A DNA stretch of 13,419 nucleotides. Origin: Thermoplasmata archaeon (GTDB lineage Archaea > Thermoplasmatota > Thermoplasmata > Thermoplasmatales > Thermoplasmataceae). The stretch is from NCBI GenBank assembly GCA_021845155.1, contig JAKBSB010000017.1, positions 1 to 13,419 on the forward strand, given 5' to 3'. A model generated the notes under the pieces. That model did no database searches and was not told where the DNA came from. It worked only from the letters and a program-made list of their open reading frames with translations. The position numbers and the translations under genes are program-made. Numbering within the stretch: the first letter of the stretch is position 1; every line of letters starts with the position of its first letter. Shown in pieces: positions 7,108 to 13,419 of the stretch.

Positions 7108-8844
7108 ATGGATGAGCCAGGAGAACATAGAAAGTTTTCGGATTTGGCAAAATATGTTAGAAAATCACCTCCCTGGTGGGTTTATGTTTTGCCCATAATG
7201 GCGCTGCTAGCAGTTGATTATTTTCTCATAGGCAGCATATACGTAGTGATCTTCGGCATTCTTGGATCATATCTGCTTGTAATAGCCCTGGACTCCCTGT
7301 TTTTTGTAATAACTCATTTCAAGTTTCCCTTTAAGCGAATAATCTTCCTGGATTTTACATCACTCCTGATCTGGAATATATTTTTCTGGGTTCTCTACTT
7401 CCTCCACATATTCCAAAACTATGAGATAGCAATAATGATCTCTATCTCTTCAACTGCTCTCCTCAGGACGCTGATCTTCTTCGTTTACTACTCTGATAAT
7501 ATTGTTAAATCAACCATACCTGCACTTAATTACACATTTTCCTCAATAGTTGCCCTTACAGTAATATTCAGGAATCTTTATGTTCTTGTGCCTTTCATTC
7601 TTTCTTCTGCAGTATACGTTGTTGCAGGTGTCATCTTCATAAAAAGCACAACCAAGAATTTTGCCCAGGAATATGGTGAGAGTCCCACAAAGCTGATTAA
7701 ATTCTTCCTGAACTACCAGAATGAATCTGCTGAAAACAAGATAGGAGAAAGATTCTTTAAAAGAATGTATCGCAGCAAGAGGAACGTGCCAGTAAAAGTT
7801 ATTGATATAAAAAGGCAGGATGGGACAAGGAAGGCAATCATTGTTTTCCCTTACATCCATCCTGGCCCTTTTGGTACACTGGGTTCAAGTGATCTCCCAG
7901 CCAGGCTTCAATCAAGGCTCAACGACCTGAATTCAGATCTCATGGTATTTCACACAACAACCACAAACAGCAATAATTGCGCAGGTGAATCCGATATAGA
8001 TTCAATATCTGATGCAGTGAGAAGGTCTCTTGATCACATGGATTATGTAAACACCATGTCAAAATTCAAGAAGCTGACTGTAGGAAAACTGGCAATAGGG
8101 ATAATGAAATTCGGCGATTTCGGAATAGGGTCTATAATTCCGGAAAAGATGTCATTTGACGATGTATCACTGAAAGAAGGGATGAAGTTGATCCATTCCG
8201 TGGAAAAGAGCACCCTGAAAAACTTCGCCCCTATAGATGCCCAGAATTATTTCCACGAGAGGGCACCGGAACTGCAGGACTGCTCAACTCTACCCAAAGC
8301 ATTCATCAGGGAATTCTCAAAGCTTCCATCCAAATATCCTGCAAGGATTGGATACGGACATGTAACTCCATCCATGCCGGATCTGGCATCTATGGGTATT
8401 CAGGCAATGGTATTCGACACTGGCGATAAACTGAACGCCATTGTTCTGACAGATTCGAACAACATAACTCGCGAGGCAATAGAAGCATGTGAGGAAAAAC
8501 TGAAGGATATTGTATCCGCTGTTGAGATATACACGACTGACAATCATTATGTAAACGCAGGTACATTGAATATAAATCCACTGGGAATTTCAGGCAATTT
8601 AAGCGAAATCTCCGATTACGTATATGCTGCTGTCAACAAGGCGATACAGAACATTGAGGAAGTTAGCGTTGGAATGGCAACGGAAGAAGCCCAGGTGAGA
8701 ATGGGAGATGAAAACGCTTTCCAGAAACTTATAGGGAGCGTTTTTGCATCTCTCAAGACCGCTAAATACACAATCATCATTACAATTTCATCATCAGTAG
8801 CTCTTTCCGTTGTAATGTTCAGGTTCATGGTAGCTTTTGTCTAA
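7108..8844 (+). CDS. DUF2070 family archaeal membrane protein
   Basis: 578 residues. About six transmembrane segments lie between residues 22 and 178 (roughly 22-41, 43-67, 77-100, 105-127, 137-156, 158-178). A soluble domain spans about 185-550, and there is one C-terminal membrane segment (551-578). This layout and the motifs match archaeal DUF2070 (PF09843/COG3356). The motifs are HPGPFG at 251-256 followed by SSDLP, a central 'GYGHVTP...FDTGDKLNAIVLTDSNN' block, and 'TDNHYVNAG' towards the end. The His/Asp-rich conserved motifs suggest a metal-dependent hydrolase-like domain facing one side of the membrane, but the biochemical role is unknown. The family motif after the HPGP block, which I recall as H-G-x-x-(T/S)-H-D-x-N, here reads HTTTTNSNN, possibly an altered site. 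The start is ATG 7108, with TATA at 7064-7073. The gene converges with aroC. Confidence 0.85.
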   Translation: MDEPGEHRKFSDLAKYVRKSPPWWVYVLPIMALLAVDYFLIGSIYVVIFGILGSYLLVIALDSLFFVITHFKFPFKRIIFLDFTSLLIWNIFFWVLYFLHIFQNYEIAIMISISSTALLRTLIFFVYYSDNIVKSTIPALNYTFSSIVALTVIFRNLYVLVPFILSSAVYVVAGVIFIKSTTKNFAQEYGESPTKLIKFFLNYQNESAENKIGERFFKRMYRSKRNVPVKVIDIKRQDGTRKAIIVFPYIHPGPFGTLGSSDLPARLQSRLNDLNSDLMVFHTTTTNSNNCAGESDIDSISDAVRRSLDHMDYVNTMSKFKKLTVGKLAIGIMKFGDFGIGSIIPEKMSFDDVSLKEGMKLIHSVEKSTLKNFAPIDAQNYFHERAPELQDCSTLPKAFIREFSKLPSKYPARIGYGHVTPSMPDLASMGIQAMVFDTGDKLNAIVLTDSNNITREAIEACEEKLKDIVSAVEIYTTDNHYVNAGTLNINPLGISGNLSEISDYVYAAVNKAIQNIEEVSVGMATEEAQVRMGDENAFQKLIGSVFASLKTAKYTIIITISSSVALSVVMFRFMVAFV

Positions 8845-8860
8845 GTTTCTTTTCATGAAA

Positions 8861-8876
8861 TCTTAATTTTTTAAGA
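8861..8876. terminator. Possible convergent terminator region between DUF2070 and aroC
   Basis: TCTTAA-TTTT-TTAAGA forms a perfect 6-bp A/T-rich inverted repeat overlapping the aroC stop (TAA on the minus strand at 8865-8863). On the plus strand the T-rich tracts at 8845-8853 and 8866-8872 follow the DUF2070 stop directly, the kind of oligo-T signal archaeal RNA polymerase uses. The stem itself is weak. Confidence 0.35.
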
Positions 8877-9957
8877 CCCGGTCTATCTTTTGCGATTGTA
8901 TCATAAGGTCCAGCAATGCGATTGCAGTGGAGCACTGAACTACAGGTACGGCTCTTATGGCAATACATGGGTCATGCCTTCCGGTAACCATGAGAGTGCT
9001 TTCCTCCATTTTTTCAATATTTACTGTTTTTTGTTCCATATGTATAGATGAAGTCGGCTTCATAACAACCCTGAAATCCAGAGGCATGCCGTTGGAAATT
9101 CCTCCTAAAATGCCTCCATTGTGGTTTGTCCTTGTTTTAATCCTGCCTCCATCCACATAAAAAGTGTCATTGGCAGTAGACCCCCTCATCTGCTGAAAAC
9201 TGAAACCAGATCCAAATTCAACTCCCTTCAGTCCGGGTATAGAAAAGAGCATCTTTGAAATGGAACTCTCAACAGAGTCGAAGAACGGTTCACCCAGTCC
9301 TTCAGGCACATTTGTGACCACTGTTCTTATTCCGGCACCAACACTGTCTCCTCTGGATATAACCTCTTTCAGGAGTTCCCTTGATAGCTTGTCCGATTCC
9401 GGGTCCCTGCATCTGGTTTCAAACCTGTATGGATCTTCAGAATCTTCAGGCACTGTTTCGCCAAAATATAGTCCACCAATATTGTCTATCCAGGAAATAA
9501 TCTCCATTCCAAATTTTTCCTTAAGGAGTTCGAGAGCCAGTGATCCAGCTGCCACTATAGGGGCGGTCATCCGTCCTGAAAGAAAACCTCCACCTTTATA
9601 GTTCCTGTATTTTCCATATTTGTAAAATAAGGTAATATCTCCGTGTCCTGGTCTAGGATTGTCTTTCAGGTAATCATAATGTTTTGAAATGCTGTCTTTA
9701 TTCTCTATAATAAAAGTTATTGGTGAACCGTCTGTGTAGCCATTGGTGAAACCGGATATCATCCTTATTGTGTCATCCTCTTTTCTCTGTGATGTATAGA
9801 TGCTTGATCCCGGTTTCCTCCTTTCGGTCCAAATTTTAATGCGATCTTCATCAAGCCTGAAACCTGCGGGAAAGCCATCGAGAGATCCTCCAATGCCTCC
9901 CCCGTGGGAAGATCCGAATATTGAAAACTTCAGTGATAATCCGGTTGTAAATGACAT
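8863..9957 (-). CDS. aroC: Chorismate synthase
   Basis: Last step of the shikimate pathway: FMN-dependent 1,4-elimination of phosphate from 5-enolpyruvylshikimate 3-phosphate to give chorismate. The product is 364 residues, normal for the family. It shows FGSSHGGGIG (H18), RRKPG (46-50), ISGFTNGYTDGSPI (67-80), RPGHGD (102-107, H105), GGG-FLSGR-MTAP (122-133) and RHDPC (327-331, D329). The catalytic His pair and the Asp are present. Conserved places differ from the common form: GESHG is GSSHG, RPGHAD is RPGHGD, and GGGRSSARET is GGGFLSGRMT. I chose ATG at 9957 because MSFTTG aligns with the usual N-terminus and a TATA box sits exactly 26 nt upstream. The frame stays open upstream to 10098, but those 47 residues resemble nothing in the family. 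It is a lone aroC, with no other shikimate gene nearby in the window. Confidence 0.95.
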   Translation of the reverse strand: MSFTTGLSLKFSIFGSSHGGGIGGSLDGFPAGFRLDEDRIKIWTERRKPGSSIYTSQRKEDDTIRMISGFTNGYTDGSPITFIIENKDSISKHYDYLKDNPRPGHGDITLFYKYGKYRNYKGGGFLSGRMTAPIVAAGSLALELLKEKFGMEIISWIDNIGGLYFGETVPEDSEDPYRFETRCRDPESDKLSRELLKEVISRGDSVGAGIRTVVTNVPEGLGEPFFDSVESSISKMLFSIPGLKGVEFGSGFSFQQMRGSTANDTFYVDGGRIKTRTNHNGGILGGISNGMPLDFRVVMKPTSSIHMEQKTVNIEKMEESTLMVTGRHDPCIAIRAVPVVQCSTAIALLDLMIQSQKIDRVLKN

Positions 9958-9978
9958 TCGGTCAATTAATAATGATAG

Positions 9979-9987
9979 CATATAAGA
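9979..9987 (-). promoter_or_regulatory. TATA box for leaderless aroC
   Basis: Reading the minus strand, CTTATATGC is centred near 9983, 26 nt before ATG 9957. This is the spacing at which archaeal transcription would begin on or next to the start codon, implying a leaderless mRNA. Confidence 0.6.
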
Positions 9988-9996
9988 ATTCTTGTA

Positions 9997-10008
9997 ATGC
10001 CATGGCAT
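9997..10008. repeat. 12-bp perfect palindrome ATGCCATGGCAT (possible operator)
   Basis: A perfect palindrome immediately upstream (minus strand) of the aroC TATA/BRE position. Its left nine bases, ATGCCATGG, recur at 10148-10156 across the start codon of the divergent winged-helix gene. Both placements would suit a regulator that controls both genes, but with two copies chance is not excluded. Confidence 0.35.
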
Positions 10009-10040
10009 GGCGTTCGGAACATCAGATTTGTCAGTATTTT

Positions 10041-10095
10041 GTAGGACAAAAATGGCGGTTATGTAGGTAGGGCGGTGTAGTCCATTGTATGTAGG
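10041..10095 (+). repeat. GTAGG-rich repeat cluster in the aroC/regulator divergent region
   Basis: GTAGG occurs at 10041-10045, 10063-10067, 10067-10071 and 10091-10095. TATGTAGG occurs at 10060-10067 and 10088-10095, and GGCGGT at 10054-10059 and 10071-10076. The tract is G-rich on the plus strand, unlike the AT-rich sequence around it, and lies between the two divergent promoters. It could be regulator-binding DNA or a decayed leader; no function is assigned. Confidence 0.3.
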
Positions 10096-10123
10096 CATAT
10101 ATATCAGACACTGTCAGCAAATA

Positions 10124-10131
10124 TTTATATA
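10124..10131 (+). promoter_or_regulatory. TATA box for the winged-helix regulator gene
   Basis: TTTATATA is centred near 10127-10128, 25-26 nt before ATG 10153, so the transcript is predicted to be leaderless. A second TATA-like string at 10097-10104 is less well placed. Confidence 0.6.
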
Positions 10132-10152
10132 CACAATAAGAGATGCTATGCC

Positions 10153-10494
10153 ATGGAACTGGTAGCAGATGGAAACATTATAAGATCACTAAACAGAAGT
10201 GAATTGAGAAGGAAGGTTCTTTTCTATTTGCTTTCAATATATCCTTACAGATCCTATCTTTCGGAGATATCGAGAGCAATAAAGTCGGACCCTTCAAACG
10301 TTAAGGGATGTCTTGAAGGATTAGGGGTAAGGTACACAGGTGAGGAGTCACTTGTCGGACTTGGTCTTATTTCTGTGGAACAGACAAAAAATGGTTTCAG
10401 GTATTTTAAGGTCAACCAGGAATACATTGAAGACGTGAAATCCCTGAAGTCAATGTTTAACCACAAGAAAGTTTTTGCAGTTGAGATAGGGTAA
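10153..10494 (+). CDS. Small archaeal winged-helix DNA-binding protein, putative transcriptional regulator
   Basis: 113 residues. Residues 14-95 read as a winged helix-turn-helix: 'NRSELRRKVLFYLLSIYP' (helix 1), 'YLSEISRAIKSDPSNVKGCLEGLG' (helix-turn-recognition helix with the SDPSNV turn), then 'LVGLGLISVEQTKNGFRYFKV', the two-stranded wing. This matches a family of short archaeal predicted regulators ('SELR..VL.YLY.IYP..SYLSEIAR....DPSNV.GAL.G...RY....SLV.LGLV'). The target and effector are unknown. There is no ligand domain, so it may respond through dimerisation or partner proteins. It is divergent from aroC, and ATGCCATGG spans its own start codon, with a related palindrome by the aroC promoter. 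That makes local control or autoregulation a testable idea. Confidence 0.8.
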   Translation: MELVADGNIIRSLNRSELRRKVLFYLLSIYPYRSYLSEISRAIKSDPSNVKGCLEGLGVRYTGEESLVGLGLISVEQTKNGFRYFKVNQEYIEDVKSLKSMFNHKKVFAVEIG

Positions 10495-10736
10495 TTCAGC
10501 CCATTCTCAATTTACTTTCCGTTTTGCAGTTTATAATACTCAAATATTACAACGTGTTAACAGATGGACTTTGGGAACAAATTCTCTGTGCACGGTATCA
10601 GTCCCTCAGTTACGTCCTGATTTTTTATAAAGTGTTTTGTTCAATATTGACATTAATTGAACGTTTAACAGGAAACGAAGTATTGATAACTATTCAAAAT
10701 AGGAAAGGCTTATTTATTAAATTTTAATAAAGAGGT
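10495..10736. other. AT-rich intergenic region upstream of lonB with inverted repeats
   Basis: 242 bases without a convincing gene. A 67-residue frame at 10524-10727 needs a non-ATG start and resembles nothing I know. The region contains TCAATATTGA (10641-10650, perfect palindrome), GTTCAAT (10639-10645) with ATTGAAC (10656-10662) as an inverted repeat around a 10-nt spacer, GTTAAC at 10556-10561, and a third ATTGA at 10682-10686. It is unusually long for this compact window, so regulatory DNA for lonB or a small RNA is plausible. Confidence 0.4.
10709..10719 (+). promoter_or_regulatory. Probable lonB core promoter (purine-rich BRE plus TATA)
   Basis: GGAAAGG (10702-10708) followed by CTTATTTATTA resembles a BRE-TATA pair. 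The TATA centre, near 10713, predicts initiation around 10737-10740, at or just after the GTG start of lonB. A second AT string at 10721-10729 makes the exact start ambiguous. Confidence 0.45.
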
Positions 10737-12689
10737 GTGGAAAATTCAATGGAATCTGTAGATGAATGGGTAAAGAAACTAAACGTTTCCAGCACAAAGG
10801 ACGTGCAGGTTCCCAAAATTCTCTTTGATCAGGTGATAGGGCAGGAGGAAGCAGGGGATGTTGTGAAAAAAGCTGCGCTCCAGAAGAGGCATGTCCTTCT
10901 CATAGGGGATCCTGGGACAGGAAAATCAATGCTTGCGCAGTCCATGGTGGATTTCCTGCCTAAAGAAGATCTTGAGGATATAATCGTTTTCCCAAATCCT
11001 GAGGACAGCAACAGGCCGAAGGTCAAAACACTCCCTGCAGGTAAGGGGAAGGAGATAATCCGGCAATACCAGATTAAAGCAGAGAGAGAAAAAAAGGACA
11101 GATCCCGCAGTATACTTTTCATTATTCTTTCAATAGTATTCCTTGGCGTTGTTTTTGCTTTTATCCTGTCCGATTGGATAATTGTATTCTTTGCAATAAT
11201 GGCAGCAGCGTTTGTTTACATGGCCATGGCAATAAACCCTGCAATGAGGGCCGAGAGGGCTATGGTTCCAAAATTACTGGTGTCTCATTCTCCCAATGAC
11301 AAACCACCATTCATAGATTCAACAGGTGCACATTCAGGGGCCCTACTTGGTGACGTGAGACACGATCCTTTTCAATCAGGTGGTCTGGAAACTCCAGCAC
11401 ATGACAGGGTCGAAGCTGGAAACATTCATAAAGCCCACAGAGGGGTACTTTTCATCGATGAAATGAACCTTCTCAGGCCGGAGAGCCAGCAGGCCCTTCT
11501 TACGGCAATGCAGGAGAAGAAGTATTCAATATCCGGCCAGAGTGAGAGAAGCGCTGGTGCAATGGTTCAGACAGAACCCATTCCATGTGATTTCGTTCTT
11601 GTCGCAGCTGGAAACCTGGATGCAATTCAGGGTATCCATCCGGCTTTAAGATCGAGAATCAGGGGTTACGGATACGAGGTATACGTAAACAACACAATGG
11701 ATGATAACGAGGAGAACAGGAAAAAGATCGTCCAGTTCATAGCCCAGGAAGTCATCAAGGACAAGAAGATTCCGCATTTCAATTCAGATGCAATTACTGA
11801 AATTGTCAAGGAAGCACAGAAAAGGTCAGGAAGAAAGGGAAAGCTTACCCTCAGGCTGAGAGAACTTGGAGGCCTGGTAAGAGTGGCCGGCGATATAGCC
11901 ATCAGCGAGAAATCTGACGTGGTTACTGCTGATCAGGTAATGAAAGCAAAGAATCTGAGCAAACCTCTGGAGCAGCAAGTGGCTGACAGATCGATAGAGA
12001 TAAGAAAATCATACAAGACATTCATAAGTGAAGGCTCAAAAGTCGGAATGGTGAACGGCCTGGCAGTTCTTGGTGCAAATTCCGGTATGGCAGATTTCAC
12101 GGGTATTGTTATGCCGATCGTCGCAGAAGTCACGCCATCGCAACATAAGGGAAACGGCTCAGTGGTTGCAACTGGAAAACTTGGGGAAATAGCAAAAGAA
12201 GCTGTACAGAATGTTTCAGCAGTGTTCAAAAAGCTTAGTGACATTGACATTTCAGATATGGATATACATATACAGTTCGTTGGTTCATATGATGGTGTAG
12301 AGGGTGATTCCGCAAGCGTTTCAATAGCGACAGCAGTCATTTCTTCAATAGAGAACATACCAATAGACCAGAGTCTTGCAATGACTGGATCGTTAAGTGT
12401 AAGGGGAGCAGTTCTTCCGGTAGGCGGTGTAACTGCCAAAGTGGAGGCTGCTATAGAGGCAGGGCTCAAGAAAGTCATTGTGCCAAGGTCTAACTATGAT
12501 GATATTGTGCTTGATTCAAACCACCAGAACAAGATACAGATAATACCTGTGGATACTATCGAGGATGTTCTGGAAAATGCACTTGTGGAGACCCCTGAGA
12601 GACAGAAATTTTTCTCAAGGATAAAGAGCTTCATAACCCCGAAGGGATTCAGTGGCCAGCAGGGAATAGCTGGAAAAAATGCAGCCTGA
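10737..12689 (+). CDS. lonB: Archaeal LonB membrane-anchored ATP-dependent protease
   Basis: An ATP-driven Ser-Lys protease that degrades misfolded and membrane proteins on the cytoplasmic face of the membrane. The product is 650 residues, normal for archaeal LonB. The AAA+ module has Walker A GDPGTGKS at 57-64 and Walker [12 protein letters not shown] (D241, E242). Two transmembrane segments (about 126-145 and 147-166) are inserted between the Walker motifs, the hallmark of LonB. The C-terminal protease domain carries the nucleophile in EGDSASVS (S525) and the general base in VTAKVEAA (K568). These numbers agree with my recollection of Thermoplasma acidophilum Lon. Start choice: GTG 10737 fits the TATA spacing. 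ATG 10749 (four residues shorter) has GAGGTG 11 nt upstream and is the alternative. The 3' end overlaps cgi121 by 11 nt. No regulator is encoded beside it except the winged-helix gene upstream. Confidence 0.96.
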   Translation: MENSMESVDEWVKKLNVSSTKDVQVPKILFDQVIGQEEAGDVVKKAALQKRHVLLIGDPGTGKSMLAQSMVDFLPKEDLEDIIVFPNPEDSNRPKVKTLPAGKGKEIIRQYQIKAEREKKDRSRSILFIILSIVFLGVVFAFILSDWIIVFFAIMAAAFVYMAMAINPAMRAERAMVPKLLVSHSPNDKPPFIDSTGAHSGALLGDVRHDPFQSGGLETPAHDRVEAGNIHKAHRGVLFIDEMNLLRPESQQALLTAMQEKKYSISGQSERSAGAMVQTEPIPCDFVLVAAGNLDAIQGIHPALRSRIRGYGYEVYVNNTMDDNEENRKKIVQFIAQEVIKDKKIPHFNSDAITEIVKEAQKRSGRKGKLTLRLRELGGLVRVAGDIAISEKSDVVTADQVMKAKNLSKPLEQQVADRSIEIRKSYKTFISEGSKVGMVNGLAVLGANSGMADFTGIVMPIVAEVTPSQHKGNGSVVATGKLGEIAKEAVQNVSAVFKKLSDIDISDMDIHIQFVGSYDGVEGDSASVSIATAVISSIENIPIDQSLAMTGSLSVRGAVLPVGGVTAKVEAAIEAGLKKVIVPRSNYDDIVLDSNHQNKIQIIPVDTIEDVLENALVETPERQKFFSRIKSFITPKGFSGQQGIAGKNAA

Positions 12690-13113
12690 AATCTCCTATA
12701 TATTTTTTAAGGAACCAATAGATGATCAAAAGCTTATTTCTGTTATTTCAAGCATACATGGGTTTATATGTATTCTCAATCCGGATGCTATAGTTTCGGA
12801 GGTCCAGATAATGGCTGCTTACGCCCATCTCAGCAGGGATAATGATGTGGCGAAGAGAGTGAAGGACAGATCGTTACGCCTGATGATCCATATTTCAGGG
12901 GAAAAGCAGATTAAGAAAGCAAGGGATGGAGTGGGGTTCAGAAATGGAATGGAAAAGGCTATAGTGGTTTATGAGAACAGATCAGTTTTTGAAAATTTCA
13001 TATCAGAACTTAAAATGGCTGAAGTATCGAACCAGTCTTTTGTTCCTCATGACGATAGGCAATTTGACAGAATTGTTTTCCCAAGGACTGCCATGTCGGA
13101 TTTTCAGTCCTGA
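12679..13113 (+). CDS. cgi121: KEOPS complex subunit Cgi121
   Basis: 144 residues. Cgi121 is the KEOPS subunit that binds Bud32 and, in archaea, the tRNA 3' CCA end, supporting t6A modification of A37 in ANN-decoding tRNAs. The family signature (PF08617) is visible as '[20 protein letters not shown]' (34-53) and the core '[29 protein letters not shown]' (62-90), corresponding to the 'R(S)LR.L..LSGxxQI..A....G' segment. Kae1 and Bud32 are not in the window. ATG 12679 lies inside the lonB 3' end, overlapping by 11 nt in another frame, so it is probably translated by coupling to lonB on the same mRNA. A short inverted repeat (AGGACTG 13084-13090 / CAGTCCT 13105-13111) ends at its stop. The assignment rests on the central motif; the C-terminal 40 residues are less family-like. 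Confidence 0.85.
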   Translation: MQPEISYIFFKEPIDDQKLISVISSIHGFICILNPDAIVSEVQIMAAYAHLSRDNDVAKRVKDRSLRLMIHISGEKQIKKARDGVGFRNGMEKAIVVYENRSVFENFISELKMAEVSNQSFVPHDDRQFDRIVFPRTAMSDFQS

Positions 13114-13129
13114 ACCCTGAAATCTGAAA

Positions 13130-13137
13130 AATTTTAT
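13130..13137 (+). promoter_or_regulatory. TATA-like element for the PfkB-family kinase
   Basis: The A/T string AATTTTAT, centred near 13134-13135, lies about 26 nt before ATG 13161, predicting a leaderless transcript independent of the lonB-cgi121 unit. Confidence 0.5.
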
Positions 13138-13160
13138 CACATCCAATTAGATACCTTTGC

Positions 13161-13419
13161 ATGGAAAAATTTCTTGCATTCTTCGGGCATATCAACATAG
13201 ATATCAAGATCAGGGTTAAGGACGTAAATAAAGCCGGTTCACAAAGCGCTGAAAACGTTGAAGAACTTTTTGGCGGAACTGCGGGTAATTTTGCAATGGT
13301 TGCAGCAAAGATCAGGGTACCATTTGATCTGTATTCTTCAGTTTCCTCCCAGACGCACAGGCGATACCTGGATTATCTTCGTTCAATTGGAATAGACACT
13401 TCGCATATCGATATAGGGG
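13161..13419 (+). CDS. PfkB/ribokinase-family sugar or nucleoside kinase, N-terminal part (3' truncated by window)
   Basis: The frame is open from ATG 13161 to the end of the window, about 86 residues. It begins 'FLAFFGHINIDIKIRV', the first strand and the G-x-x-x-x-D substrate-contacting segment of ribokinase-fold enzymes. It continues with 'FGGTAGNFAMVAAKI', the N-terminal PfkB signature (GG-x-x-x-N-x-A), then 'LRSIGIDTSHID', typical of the lid region. The ATP site and catalytic GAGD motif lie beyond the window, so the substrate (ribose, fructose phosphate, nucleoside or ADP-ribose-type) cannot be decided. The start is supported by a TATA element 26 nt upstream. The 47-nt gap after cgi121 suggests its own promoter. 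Confidence 0.85.
   Translation, partial: MEKFLAFFGHINIDIKIRVKDVNKAGSQSAENVEELFGGTAGNFAMVAAKIRVPFDLYSSVSSQTHRRYLDYLRSIGIDTSHIDIG

Noticed and set aside
9958..10098. 47-residue N-terminal extension of chorismate synthase in an open frame
   Set aside because: The extension resembles no AroC N-terminus, and the TATA box at 9979-9987 falls inside it, exactly 26 nt before ATG 9957.
10524..10727. 67-residue plus-strand frame before lonB
   Set aside because: It needs a non-ATG start, has no SD, overlaps the lonB promoter elements and resembles no family.
11933..12478. Long minus-strand open frame antisense to lonB
   Set aside because: Its extent follows from codon bias of lonB on the other strand; the predicted protein is low in recognisable motifs and the sense gene is certain.
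13084..13111. AGGACTG / CAGTCCT inverted repeat at the end of cgi121 as a terminator
   Set aside because: The 7-bp stem has a 14-nt loop, lies within coding sequence and has no T-tract directly after it; archaeal termination mainly needs oligo-T.
1..13419. tRNA, rRNA, CRISPR array, insertion sequence or toxin-antitoxin pair
   Set aside because: I found no cloverleaf-like segment, regularly spaced repeats, transposase motifs or terminal inverted repeats, and no small paired toxin-like frames.

Overview
The window looks like a chromosomal segment of a Thermoplasmatales-type euryarchaeon. The reasons are an archaeal-type alanyl-tRNA synthetase, a membrane-anchored archaeal LonB protease, the KEOPS subunit Cgi121, an archaeal COG3199-type NAD kinase and a DUF2070 membrane protein. 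Arginine is coded almost only by AGA/AGG. Start codons often lie about 25-26 nt downstream of a TATA box, as in leaderless transcripts. GC content looks moderate (around 40-45 % by eye). Genus-level placement is inference. I see no mobile element, CRISPR array, tRNA or rRNA, and no gene-free stretch longer than 300 bases.

Layout. Positions 1-360 hold the 3' end of a class I methyltransferase gene. A probable co-transcribed run follows on the plus strand: alaS (398-3100), a site-2-protease-like membrane protein with a replaced zinc motif (3105-4832), an NAD kinase (4856-5932) and a GT4 glycosyltransferase (5938-7056), with gaps of 4, 23 and 5 nt. After a 51-nt gap with its own TATA box comes a DUF2070 membrane protein (7108-8844). 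It converges on chorismate synthase, encoded on the minus strand (9957-8863). A 195-nt divergent promoter region separates aroC from a small winged-helix regulator (10153-10494). A 242-nt AT-rich intergenic region precedes lonB (10737-12689), whose end overlaps the start of cgi121 (12679-13113) by 11 nt. A PfkB-family kinase begins at 13161 and runs off the window.

How the genes fit together. Most are housekeeping: tRNA charging, NADP supply, aromatic amino-acid synthesis, membrane protein quality control and tRNA t6A modification. The most unusual item is the S2P-like protein. It keeps the family fold signatures, but HExxH reads KEFSK and the conserved Asn before the LDGG-type Asp reads Ser. 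It also carries a C-terminal domain with twelve N-glycosylation sequons. It looks like a pseudoprotease with a glycosylated exterior domain. The lonB-cgi121 overlap, which suggests coupling of a membrane protease to KEOPS, is the second observation worth following. Nothing in the window amounts to an obviously new multi-gene system.
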